A stretch of DNA of 64,000 nt from the NCBI GenBank assembly GCA_012845835.1, contig JABAKD010000021.1:4526706-4590705 (forward strand), written 5' to 3'. The notes beneath the pieces were generated by a model. That model saw only the letters and a program-made list of their open reading frames with translations, made no database searches and was not told the origin of the DNA. Positions 34,201 to 40,605 of the stretch are shown here, piece after piece. Source of the DNA: Undaria pinnatifida. Lineage: Eukaryota > Sar > Phaeophyceae > Laminariales > Alariaceae. Numbering within the stretch: the first letter of the stretch is position 1; every line of letters starts with the position of its first letter. A program made the translations under genes and the position numbers.

Positions 34201-34647
34201 ATCCCTGCACCGCAACCTCGGTCGAGACCAATCGAAAAAGTTGTGAATATCATTTAATTTTGACCCGACCCGACCCGACCCGACCCGACCCGACCCGTAA
34301 TATTTGATACCCTCCCGACCCGACCCGACCCGCGACAAAAGCTGATGTCTCATGCCATATCTCCCAACCTCCACCGTGATCTGCGTACTTCTTTTTCTGC
34401 AGAGGAGATGCTCTACGACCTTGTGGCCGTTATACATCACATGAGCAAGGAGAACGTCATGAAAAAGGACATAAACGAGAAGGACAACGAGGGTGGTCTG
34501 GAGGAGCGGAGGGGTCACTACTTGGCCTTCACTCGCATCGACGCCGACCTTTGGTGCAGTTACGACGACGACAAAGTCACGACCGTCAGCAGTTCGAAAG
34601 TGTTGACCAAGGACGCCTACATATTGTCGTACGCCAAGCGCGGCTAA
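16117..34647 (+). CDS. Ubiquitin-specific protease (USP/UBP, peptidase C19), gene span
   Basis: Exons read so far: 16117-16274, 16531-16576, 17092-17193, 21795-21854, 22831-22914, 26448-26609, 27207-27269, 30832-30920, 31423-31514 and 34403-34647. USPs cut the isopeptide bond after ubiquitin's C-terminal Gly. In order the exons give the Cys box (GLQNPGNRCASNSALQ), a QQD-like box (LQEDVGDVLLRLLGIL), a palm segment (LDDLLSK), a CxxC knuckle (CLEC), SPDQLLLQLGRW, KKLEHLVTVPMVLDV and the His box (RRGHYLAF) with the following YDDD. Catalytic Cys, His and Asp are all present. Phases agree at every adjacent join except between 17193 (phase 1) and 21795 (phase 0), so an exon whose length is 2 modulo 3 is missing there. 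The N-terminus upstream of 16117 is also missing. Introns reach several kb and are repeat-filled. No RNA evidence was available. Confidence 0.8.
16531..16576 (+). CDS. USP exon upstream of the Cys box (46 nt)
   Basis: A strong acceptor (GGAATTTTTTGTCTCTAG) and a donor G|GTGCGT bound it. It reads RVARSHEVDESSDDC and leaves one base, which with the GA at the start of the next exon makes a Gly codon. Phase agreement with both neighbours supports it. Confidence 0.55.
16785..16830 (-). repeat. Short relic of the GGWGK ORF family
   Basis: The block CCCATCCGCCGGAGGATAA preceded by AAAGCTTTATATTT matches 22190-22215 and resembles 56270-56305. It is followed by a 16-A run. Confidence 0.5.
17092..17193 (+). 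CDS. USP exon with catalytic Cys box
   Basis: Reads GSGLQNPGNRCASNSALQ followed by MLRHDSVFMQAVMTSG. The pattern GLxNxGNxCxxNSxLQxL with a later FxxxV is the USP Cys box; the nucleophile codon is TGT at 17121-17123. Two positions are unusual: Arg before the Cys, where Thr or Ser is normal, and Ala after it, where Tyr or Phe is normal. The acceptor AG is at 17090-17091 and the donor is GGAG|GTATGG. The exon ends with one base of a codon. Confidence 0.75.
17525..17690 (+). repeat. Dispersed family B, copy
   Basis: GTCCCTCTGTAGTGCTGGCATGTG followed by AACCGGCACTACTCCG matches 10110-10190, with a further ACCGGCACTATACTGCATG block. Confidence 0.55.
18365..18560. repeat. GATC-rich dispersed family E, copy
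   Basis: GCAGATCGTCCACAACATC, GATGCAGGATCTTCTGTAGATG and similar blocks recur as in the other E copies. Confidence 0.45.
18570..18838 (+). repeat. Family A copy followed by a (GATCTAGAT)n microsatellite
   Basis: The block CTCAATTTGGCAGCTCAAGACC to TACCGAATG is an inverted match to 10330-10450. CTATCGTAGCACGCGCC closes it at about 18775. A 12-base GATGATCTAGAT or GATGATCTGGAT repeat runs from 18781 to 18838. Confidence 0.6.
20040..20230 (+). repeat. Dispersed family C, copy
   Basis: The stretch contains ACCGACGTACTCCGTCCCGGC, GTAAGGATGCGAGGGTCTATG and CACATGACCACGGCTAT, shared with 20545, 23930, 38430 and 63530. Confidence 0.65.
20545..20765 (+). repeat. Dispersed family C, copy
   Basis: TGCCTGGCTCGTGAAAACCC, GACGTGCTCCGCCTCGACATAG and ATGCACAAAATGAGTACCCCC match the copy at 63530-63780 closely. 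The 5' part (GGAATGCGTGGTCAATGG) also matches 20050. Confidence 0.7.
20960..21013 (+). CDS. Possible extra USP exon (weak)
   Basis: An acceptor (TCTGAGTTTCTAG) and a donor (CCAG|GTATTT) bound 54 bases. Two frames are open, one reading YGPSAMGEEVPALFPST. Its length is a multiple of three, so it does not resolve the phase gap between 17193 and 21795. Confidence 0.2.
21583..21625 (+). repeat. (GGTC)n microsatellite
   Basis: About ten GGTC units with two GGCC interruptions. The same motif recurs at 36696-36724. Confidence 0.85.
21795..21854 (+). CDS. USP exon between Cys box and QQD box
   Basis: The acceptor is TTTTTACTTGGACAG and the donor is GAC|GTGAGT, both strong. Twenty codons in phase 0 read VMEKAKRPCFIHPDVVNHLD, which continues into the QQD-like exon. 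A family D core lies 20-40 bases upstream, next to the acceptor tract. Confidence 0.7.
22140..22230 (-). repeat. Relic of the GGWGK ORF family
   Basis: The minus strand reads SGGWGKIRLKLTTLPRIFI, parallel to DGWGKVKLEVTTLPRIVIH inside the ORF at 55691-56344. Some 65 bases align with few changes. Confidence 0.6.
22831..22914 (+). CDS. USP exon with QQD-like box
   Basis: The acceptor is TTCCCTTGAGCAG and the donor is GAG|GTAAGG. Twenty-eight codons in phase 0 include LQEDVGDVLLRLLGIL, corresponding to the USP motif QQDxxEFLxxLLxxL, and end in an acidic ESDEDE. In the USP fold this helix packs near the catalytic Cys. Confidence 0.75.
23015..23200 (+). repeat. Dispersed family D, fuller copy
   Basis: CTGGGTGTCTTATTTAAGAAAGG, ACCTCAGTGCAGCGGCTACGG, TTTCCCGTAGACCTCA and CCCTGTTTCTCATGAGATGCC occur in the same order as at 29925 and 35140. 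Confidence 0.5.
23280..23620. repeat. GATC-rich dispersed family E, long copy
   Basis: The start CGATCTAGATCATACCTAGATC and the later CAGGTCATACAGATCAGGG and ATGTATCT blocks match 11025-11200. Confidence 0.5.
23930..24175 (+). repeat. Dispersed family C, copy with 5' part
   Basis: AGGTGCCGAATTCCGTCC, CCTCACGGCGCTTCGCGCTCG and TGAAATGAGTACACCCCC match 63535-63770. This pair defines a unit of about 240 bp ending in poly-C. Confidence 0.7.
24405..24775 (+). repeat. Family B, 165-bp direct tandem duplication
   Basis: GGTGCTTCCCATCTGTG occurs at 24494 and 24659. The blocks from ATGCTGGCAC to CAAAACCAAGGGTAGGGTA are nearly identical, each with ACCGGCACTATTG near the end. Confidence 0.85.
25595..25905 (-). 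repeat. tRNA-derived SINE, copy 1
   Basis: Read on the minus strand, a tRNA-like head (GCCCCGGTGGCGTATCAGG as A-box region; GTGAGTTCGAGCCC as B-box region) is followed by a body of about 200 bp and an 11-A tail, with a TA microsatellite beyond. It matches the copies at 57237 and 58265 over most of its length. It lies in a USP intron. Confidence 0.8.
26448..26609 (+). CDS. USP exon, palm/fingers segment
   Basis: A long pyrimidine tract ending TTCGCTGGTCAG and the donor AAG|GTGTGT bound 54 codons in phase 0. It reads ANDPFWLLNVPMKH, later an acidic/Gly-rich stretch, and AVHLDDLLSK, typical of the USP strand-helix before the zinc knuckle (ExFxxLxLxV then sLxdcL). The bases before the acceptor read LFFAG in frame, so the true exon start could be slightly earlier. 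Confidence 0.7.
26700..27110 (+). repeat. C-rich minisatellite, about 25-30 bp units
   Basis: Roughly a dozen units carry the core CCCCCTACCGTAGATACGA or CGTGAATACGACGATTG with variable C runs. It lies between two USP exons. Confidence 0.8.
27207..27269 (+). CDS. USP exon with CxxC knuckle
   Basis: Acceptor CTGTACAG and donor CAG|GTGAGC; 21 codons in phase 0 read KFDTQRVENCLECRNEENKW plus Gln. It follows LDDLLSK in phase and precedes VIPDGRTKVPLL in phase. Many USPs have two CxxC pairs; only one is seen here. Confidence 0.65.
27480..28105 (+). repeat. Palindromic-core minisatellite (GAACTTCCAGAAGTTC)
   Basis: At least ten units of 40-65 bp combine (T)ACAGAACTTCCAGAAGTTCC with GGGTACGGGTATG or GGGTATTGTGGCAC. 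The GAACTTC and GAAGTTC arms are reverse complements. The same array resumes at 29165-29520. Confidence 0.8.
28530..28800 (+). repeat. Dispersed family F, full copy
   Basis: TGAGCTCCTCACATGAGGAACTC, CAATATCTCACCCGAAA, GAAGGCATTCGGTCGC, AACCCGACCA and CAACCCCTACCGTGGGATG occur in the same order at 31685-31965. Confidence 0.75.
29165..29520 (+). repeat. Second block of the palindromic-core minisatellite
   Basis: Same ACAGAACTTCCAGAAGTTCC and GGGTACGGGTA units as at 27480-28105, about 1 kb further on. Confidence 0.8.
29655..29750 (+). repeat. GGGTC/GGGTT pentanucleotide-like repeat
   Basis: The run of GGGTCGGG, GGGTTGGG and GGCTCGGG is the complement of the GACCC array at 34259-34334. Confidence 0.75.
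29925..30060 (+). repeat. Dispersed family D, copy
   Basis: GAGGGTGGGTTCTACAT, CGGCCCCTGAAATTCG and ACCCTGTTTCTTATTAGG then TGCCCCGTACTG match the 35140 and 35745 copies. Confidence 0.5.
30390..30710 (+). repeat. Two decayed upstream copies of a USP exon and its acceptor
   Basis: CAG|TCTAAGCCTGACGGG at 30439 and CAG|GCTAAGCCTGACGGT at 30644 align with the real exon start CAG|GTAATTCCTGACGGG at 30832, as do the following CAAAGGAGCC-like and ..GCTCGC..AACAGCCCTGGCC-like blocks. The CCTGACGG spacings are 205 and 189. The part encoding LLLQLGRW is lost in both copies, and neither has a proper donor. Confidence 0.65.
30832..30920 (+). CDS. USP exon with LQLxRW motif
   Basis: Acceptor CGACCCGCACAG, donor CG|GTGAGT. 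It reads VIPDGRTKVPLLANSPDQ then LLLQLGRWQGD and leaves CG, which with the first base A of the next exon makes Arg. SPDQLLLQLGRW corresponds to the USP box LPxxLxxxLkRF. Phase agreement on both sides makes the call firm. Confidence 0.75.
31423..31514 (+). CDS. USP exon, strand after the LKRF box
   Basis: Acceptor CCATCGCTGACAG, donor AAGG|GTAAGC. It reads NYSKKLEHLVTVPMVLDVG then AYTEVGKTVSK, matching the USP pattern KkxxxxVxfPxxLDlxxY. The last base G joins AG of the next exon to make Glu. Confidence 0.8.
31685..31965 (+). repeat. Dispersed family F, full copy
   Basis: TGAGCTCCTAGCATGAGCAGC, CAATATCTCACCCGAAA, AAGGCATTCAATCGCGAAACC and CCTACCGCACTATAGAGGG parallel 28530-28800. Confidence 0.75.
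31966..34030. other. USP intron, no gene seen
   Basis: The sequence is T-rich and unremarkable, with a GCTGCTGCT-rich patch near 32785-32840. I see no exon with paired splice signals and protein-like reading. Confidence 0.4.
34030..34175 (+). repeat. 72-bp direct duplication, GATC-rich
   Basis: TCTCGAATGAGTGGCAAGCTC to GATCTAGATCACG occurs twice in a row with a few changes. It belongs to the GATC-rich theme of family E. Confidence 0.85.
34259..34334 (+). repeat. (GACCC)n microsatellite
   Basis: Seven GACCC units, a short interruption and three more, ending 68 bases before the acceptor of the last USP exon. Confidence 0.9.
34403..34647 (+). CDS. USP terminal exon with catalytic His and Asp
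   Basis: A strong acceptor (CTTCTTTTTCTGCAG) precedes 81 codons and TAA. EEMLYDLVAVIHHM is the canonical YDLxAVxxH strand, RRGHYLAFTRIDADLWCSY the His box (His codon 34516-34518), and YDDDKVTTV carries the Asp (34564-34566); KDAYILSYAKRG closes the fold. About 19 residues rich in Lys and Glu are inserted between VIHH and GHY, where most USPs have a short loop. This is the strongest single piece of evidence for the family. Confidence 0.9.
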
Positions 34648-34689
34648 CGCTTTTTCACGCCTCGGAGAGGTCAGATCCCTATTTCGGGA

Positions 34690-34950
34690 CCTAGATACTT
34701 TTGGATAGACATATGTATCCCTGGCAATATAATCTGCGGGATCTAGATCAAGCTCGCTGGGTGAGACCTGCGTGATCTAGCTTTTACACGCACGATTGCC
34801 CTAGTGGGATATATACGGCGTGGCTCTTGCACAAGTGTTTGCCCCATAGTGGGATTTGTATAGTCTGGCTCTTTCATACATGTTTGGCATGTGGGATCTG
34901 AATGATCTGCGATATCTGCACAACGTTTTCCCAGTGGAGCCTTTATGATC
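34690..34950. repeat. GATC-rich dispersed family E, copy behind the USP gene
   Basis: GCGGGATCTAGATCAAGC, CGTGATCTAGC and GATCTGCGATATCTGCAC blocks recur as in other E copies. Confidence 0.45.
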
Positions 34951-35139
34951 CGCGATATCTACAGGAGGAACGTGCTGGATGAAAGCTGAAATGCGACGCA
35001 CTTTGCGCTTCTGGGGTGTTGGCCAACGTCGGCCGCGTTCACTTTGTCGCATGCCAAGCAGAGCTAGTAAGCGGGTGGCTGGGGTGGACACGCTACCGCA
35101 CATTTCAGGATACCTAACAAGCAACGAGAACGCCTTTTT

Positions 35140-35300
35140 TTAGGCTGGATTTCTATTTTGAGAAAGGGTCCGTTCTACACTAGCTTCTTCGGTGCAACCG
35201 GTCACGAATTTAGCACTCTTCCTGTAAACCTCCGCTGAGCTTTTGGTTGCTAATCCCACCTTGTTTCCTATCAGGTGTCCTGCATGGGTCTGCTAGCACG
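35140..35300 (+). repeat. Dispersed family D, copy
   Basis: GGCTGGATTTCTATTTTGAG, GTTCTACACTAGC, CACGAATTTAG and ACCTTGTTTCCTATCAGG then TGTCCTGCA are in family order. Confidence 0.5.
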
Positions 35301-35744
35301 CAAGATAAAACATTCACTGTGATGCAATTCTGAGTCGAGTTTGAACAAAATTGGGGGGAGGGGGGGCATACGCAACGAAAATGGTGGCGGTGAAAATATC
35401 CCATCGAAATGGGTCCATAGACCCGTCCCTCGGCGTTTGTTTGCGCTTTTTTCCCGTTAGGAGAGAGGGAAACCGGCTTAAAACCTCATCCTAAGTGGGG
35501 CTTGTTGACTTGCGTATTGTGCAGTACGCGTGGTGCCTTGCGCTTCGTGAACTGTTCGGATCACTCAGTCGGCAGTTTTTATTTTTTGCGTCGAGGAGTG
35601 TGGTTGATGGAAGCGTTGGCGTGCGGCACACGTACCGTAGGCAAGAAATATACTACTCGTACCGCGGTTAGACTACAGTTGTTGTCCCTTGCTCGGACGG
35701 GGTAAGACGTACGCTCAGTAAATAACACCAACGACGAAACAGGA

Positions 35745-35900
35745 ATGTGCTCGCTGAGGCTGGGTTTCTTAGGTGCGTTCTACATAAACCTGAGTGGGTG
35801 TGACGGCTCTCGAATTTGTGATTTTGCTGTAGAGCCTGGCCTGGTTTTCTAACTAATTGATTGCGTTGTTAGTAGCTGTGCTGTACTGTATCACACAGGA
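35745..35900 (+). repeat. Dispersed family D, copy
   Basis: GCTGGGTTTCTTAGGTGCG, TTCTACATAAACCTGAGTGG, GGCTCTCGAATTTGTG and CCTGGTTTTCTAACTAATTG then GTGCTGTACTGTATCAC are in family order. Confidence 0.5.
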
Positions 35901-37584
35901 GCAGCTAGACGCAGAGTCGACAGGCTTGTCAGCTCGTCGAGCGCCGGGCACCACGAACGAACATGACCACATTCATCAACCCCAGCAGAGCTTGTTACGT
36001 TGTATCGACTCTCCTGACTTGGCATGGGATGGGACGTTATATCGTATGATACCAGGCGCATGTTTTTGGCCGGGAGCTCTTTTAGCTGGTTGGGCGTTTT
36101 CTTAAGTCATTGTAAGCGACAAAGGTTTTTACGTTAAGGTTTTATATATTTCGGATGGGAGTTTCTTGCCGAGTGCGCGTTTCTTGTAGGTGATCGCTAT
36201 CACAGCGGCAAGTTTTTTTCCCTGGGGGGATAGAAACGTCTATTGTGTTATAAATCAAAAGGTGATGGTTCATAGTATGGCTCCGCTATGGTGAAAGGCT
36301 TTCGATAGGGAGGGTCGCGCTTTGCTCTTGTAGAGACGTTGGGTGGCCGTTGGCTCAGCTCTTATTTGTTTACTGCTTTGTTTTTCTTTTAATATTCCCA
36401 TTTTTATTTTCTCGTCTTTTTTTTACTTTTCCGTCTCTGACTTGTAAAAACACTCTTCGTACGATAACGAAAATCGGGAAAATTGGCAATTTGGGAATTG
36501 GTACAAGAAAAAGTTAGTGAGCTGTGCTTTATTTAGGGGTGTAACACGGAGGGCCCTATTTTTTGCCTGATTGCGGATTCATTTTTTTTTTGCCCGTTTC
36601 ATCGGGACCATGATCGCAACCCAGGGACGAGAGGTATCAGGGCTGGATGCACCTAGACCATGCCAGCTGACAATCTGTCTACCTATCATCCATTCGGTTG
36701 GTCGGTCGGTCGGTCGGTCGGTCAAATGTAGTGCTCGTCTCTATTGGTATTCAGGAATCAGATCAACCGAGCGTGGGACCCAACCGTTGGCCCACGCGGG
36801 GTACGTGTCGATCACTACCACCTATATTGTAATAGTGGCACTTCTTGAAATCTTAGTATAATTTGGTCCCCGGTGAGTGCGGTGCCTTACGAGGTGGCGA
36901 TACCCGCCCTAATGTGGGATCCCGAGCTATCTTGGGACAGTGCGGTACGCTGTAGGACAAGGCCGTGACGAACACTTTTCACCACACCACACTAGGGCCC
37001 CGCTCTTCAGGGTATCGCACGAACACGGGGCCACGATGGTAACTCCGTCACGTCGTGGTTTGGTAGTAGTTGAGGACCAGAAGGAAAATCGGGAGTGACG
37101 GAGCACTTTGTAGTTTTTGATTGGTGCTGTACCGCTACCGGCACACTTTTTGGTGTGAACATGTCGGAGCTACGATCAGCGCCTGGCACGCCTGGCACAA
37201 GCACAAGTATGTTGCTTTGCCGTGTTTGTCGTTTCGTGTGGGTGCGACATTGATTCGCTCCGACCACCAGCGTCGTGCCTGGTGGATGAAAGGCACGATG
37301 AGTCGTATATTAATCTACGTAGTTGACAGCGGCAAAAGGGGACTCCAGGTGTCATCACGTACCGTACGTGCACGGTCAAACCCTGCTGGAGGGACCCCGA
37401 GGCAGGACTTGGTGTTATGCACCATAAACCACCAAATTTACACATGCGGCGTCCCATGTGTGGTGCTTGACGCCGATCAAATTTAGCTATTTACCACCTT
37501 TCTCTCTCACTACACTTTCATCTCCTTCTACTCCGTAACACCCAAGCCGCGGCCAGGCACCATTCCCACACCATGGACGAGGGC

Positions 37585-37587
<3 letters not shown>
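35901..37587. other. Spacer without a supported gene
   Basis: It holds a (GGTC)n run at 36696-36724, T-rich stretches and only short frames without splice context. Confidence 0.35.

Positions 37588-37623
<36 letters not shown>
37588..37623. repeat. (C)36 homopolymer
   Basis: Thirty-six consecutive C. Its length may be unreliable in assembly. C or G runs of 8-15 are frequent elsewhere in the window. Confidence 0.95.
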
Positions 37624-37624
<1 letters not shown>

Positions 37625-38094
37625 CTGTTCCCTCTTGCTTCCTAACGACCCCTTAACTGGAGCTTGAATCAATACCATCTTCGCGAAGTGGCGACCTGCG
37701 TGGTCACCGAGACGATCTGCAGCAAGGGTTCATTCACCACCCCATTCCCTGCCATGAACCCTTTATCCTTGCTCCTCACAGCGCTCGCCGTCAGCTGGTC
37801 GATGAAGGTGCTACGATCCATCCCAAAGCCGTCCACCACAAAAAAATGGAAAGTTTGAGACGCCGTTCGTAGAAAGACGCACGTCCCGGATTAGCGTAAG
37901 GTTGACGCTTGCACGCCGCGGAGGTAGAGGCAGTAGAACCGTCGTGGTCAGGGCTGTCCCCTCGCAGGTGTGTCTTCGTTTGCGATTCTGCGTGGGCGAC
38001 ACCCAGAAAGATGGACTCGTCACGGTACTTTCTGTCTGGCTAGTCTTACCGATATCCTCTCATGACAACTCTACATCCTCATGTTCCGGCCTAT

Positions 38095-38843
38095 TTACCA
38101 TGAAAAGCGAGCCTTCGACGTGGTGACGGAAACCTACTGTGGTTGCGTTAGTATGCGCGAGATGGCGTGGAGAAGCGGTTGGTACTGGCGTGTCTGTGCT
38201 CGTTCTTTTGAGACAGATACCTTGGTACGTGTGTGTTGCGCGTCCACACCGACGGCGTCGCAGCAGGGACATATCATCGTCACGTGTGTCGCAACCTCCA
38301 TGATTCGCCGTTCATTTCCCCCGGACTCTGCTGCAGGCATGACACGGAGCGAGTTGGTTGGTCGCCTCCGAAGGTATGCGGTGACTCCAGTCCCTTGCAG
38401 ACTCTTATGCGAGCTATGATGAAGGCTCCAATACCCCCCCTCCCCAACTGGCCTGCCTGGTCGGTGAACACCTCCGACGTGTTCCGTCCCGGCATTGTAG
38501 GGATGCGAGAGTCCAGGGTGTTAATTAAGAATACGGCTACTTACACAACGGGTCGTCCAGTCCCGGCGGGTGCACCATCCCCTGCAGCTGGTCCAGAGAA
38601 GCTGTGTTCGCGGCGTGACGTCCACGGTTGACCAGCTTGCTCAACTGATGTTGACCTTTCCGTGAGTCAGTCGGCATCTGGCTGCCCCGGGACCGGGTCC
38701 CGCTCCGTGCCGAGGCCCCGTCCCATCCAAAATTCCGGAACTGTGCCTGCCATCGCCTCCTTCGCAACCTCCCGTGCGTCTCGAGTCTCCTGCAGGCTCT
38801 CTCCGAGCTGGGAATTGTCGTCCGTTTCAGGGAAACCCGCATC
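38095..38843 (-). CDS. Unrecognised short multi-exon gene (or decayed retroelement tail)
   Basis: Four minus-strand exons are proposed. First, 38667-38843 (AG at its 5' side; DAGFPETDDNSQLGESLQET and on, ending in TGA). Second, 38545-38644 (LSKLVNRGRHAANTASLDQL to LDDPL; donor T|GTAAGT). Third, 38221-38330 (acceptor GCCTGCAG; ESGGNERRIMEVATHVTMI then CPCCDAVGVDAQHTRTK; donor AAG|GTATCT). Fourth, 38095-38133 (VSVTTSKARFSW, stop). Second to third joins in phase and makes Ser. How the first connects is unclear, because its frame reaches a stop. CPCC followed by DAQH faintly recalls the zinc knuckle at the end of some LINE reverse transcriptases, and an RT-like fragment lies 1 kb upstream on the same strand. 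Function unknown. Confidence 0.35.
38430..38570 (+). repeat. Dispersed family C, copy
   Basis: GGTCGGTGAACACCTCCGACG, TTCCGTCCCGGCATTGTAGGG and ATGCGAGAGTC match the other C copies. It sits mostly in an intron of the minus-strand candidate gene. Confidence 0.6.
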
Positions 38844-39612
38844 CTAACTCGGTTTCCTAACGGGCTGGCGAGGTCCACCAGAACTTTCTGTCTGGTGTAG
38901 TGCGCTATTGGACCACCGTGCGAGGGGACCGCCAACGGACTATGCTCTAGGGAACTGTCGCGCTAGGGGACCGCCAACGGAATTTGCGCTAGAGGATCGC
39001 CGCGCTAGGAAACAGACAGCGCATTTTTGGCATCGGGGACCGCCGACATGGGGAACAGCCCGAATTGTGACCTGGAGCGTTTTCGTATTATATACGACTC
39101 TATACAACTCTATACGAAAACATGCACATCGCGAGGACATAAAGACGAAATATTAAAATATTTCGAAACTGAATGAAAACGCACATATCAAGACTATATC
39201 TGCGCGAAACATTCAACTCCATTCAGACTTACACGAAAGCGCACAAGACAACGCTACATCTGCGCCAAAACACACAAAGGTTTACACCACACAACTGTAC
39301 GAACACATGCGATTATGTACCAATATATTCGAAAACATGCAGATCGCAAGGCTTTTACATGAAAATATTTCAGGTGACGTCTCGCTTCGGCTGTTCTCCA
39401 ACTCGGCGTTGCCTATGCCGAAATTCCGTTGGCGATCCCCTAACGCGGCGGTCCTGTAGGCTAGCGCAAATTCTCTTGGCAGTCCTCTGGCGCGGCGGTC
39501 CTGTAGGCTAGCGCAAATTCCGTTGGAAGTCCTCTAGAGCGGCGGCCCCTTAGCGTACTAAAATGGTCCTGGCTCTGCTTTCAATATAATTCGACGCGCT
39601 CTTTGTTTCTAT

Positions 39613-39790
39613 TTATGGTAGTCCTAGCCCTCCCGCCTCGGTAGAAAGCCGTGCATCGGCTTGCTGGTGAGGTAGCAGCGTCAGGCACTCATCCAGGCAT
39701 CCCTCCTGAAAGAACAGTTGGCCCCCCGCCGCCCCCGATAGGCCATTCATTGTATTTATCGCACGCCGACCGTACCCACCACCTACCCTC
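39613..39790 (-). pseudogene. Reverse-transcriptase-like C-terminal fragment
   Basis: The minus strand behind a CTCAAAACATGCAG acceptor-like site reads a Gly-rich lead, then QLFFQEGCLDECLTLLP and HQQADARLSTEAGGLGLP, then TAA. The motif ARLxxxxGGLGLP with a preceding hydrophobic helix is typical of the region behind the catalytic core of many non-LTR reverse transcriptases. No catalytic FADD box is seen nearby, so this would be a truncated relic. It could also be a host exon. Confidence 0.35.
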
Positions 39791-40114
39791 CTGCATGTTT
39801 TGAGAGACAGGCCCGTGTCCAAACCCACCTCAAGGCAGCCTGTTCTCTACCCGAGAGATTCGACGACGACGAGGGCCGCCGCATACTTACCTGTCACGTC
39901 GCAACACGATTCGCGCGCAAAGCGGTCGGTGCCTTCACTTCTGAGCTGGAGTTGTCCCACCAAACTCCCACAAGCTCCGGCTTTTGTGCCAGACCCCCTC
40001 GCCTTGGGGTTAGGCTTCCGCCTTCATTACGATTTTGCAGTTAGCGACACCTCAGTTGGCGTCATCTTGTCACACATGCTACCGCAGAAGTGCACCTTTT
40101 GTTTTTCTAATACT

Positions 40115-40605
40115 ACTCCTCATTTGAGGAGCTCTATAGTCTACCCCCCTGAGGTGAAAAACGTTTTTTTTAGAAAATAAAAGTCGAAAAGCGTTTTAAC
40201 AACCTCATGCCTTAGCTATGAAACGAAAAAAAAATACCAAAACTCAAACTGAGATTCCATCGATATTGGGTTAAAGGGGTCCCGACATTCAGCAAACATG
40301 TTTGCGAACAATTAGCTACCTCTATTGTAGCAGGCGTCTTGTGACACATGCTACTGTAGGGGACACATAGGAATTTTCTTAGGCTCCTCGCTTGAGGAAC
40401 TCTGTGCGACGACACTGAGGATGCGATTACGCTTGACCCCCTTGAACAATAGCACGGCACAGACGTTTAACGAATAACACTGGAAAACATAGATTGGGAT
40501 TCGAACGACATCATTGCGTCTATGGTTCCTCCGGTTGATCCCCATTGGTCAATAATAGAGGGTTGGTCAACGCGTTCTACCTCTATTGTAGCACGCGTCT
40601 TGCCT
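40115..40605. repeat. Cluster of family A and F terminal motifs
   Basis: CTCCTCATTTGAGGAGCTC (40118), CTCCTCGCTTGAGGAACTC (40382), TACCTCTATTGTAGCAGGCGTC (40318) and TACCTCTATTGTAGCACGCGTC (40580) alternate here. They suggest nested short elements. Confidence 0.5.

Noticed and set aside
34259-34334. (GACCC)n as telomere-like DNA
   Set aside because: It is short, intronic and not a known telomere unit for these algae; treated as a microsatellite.
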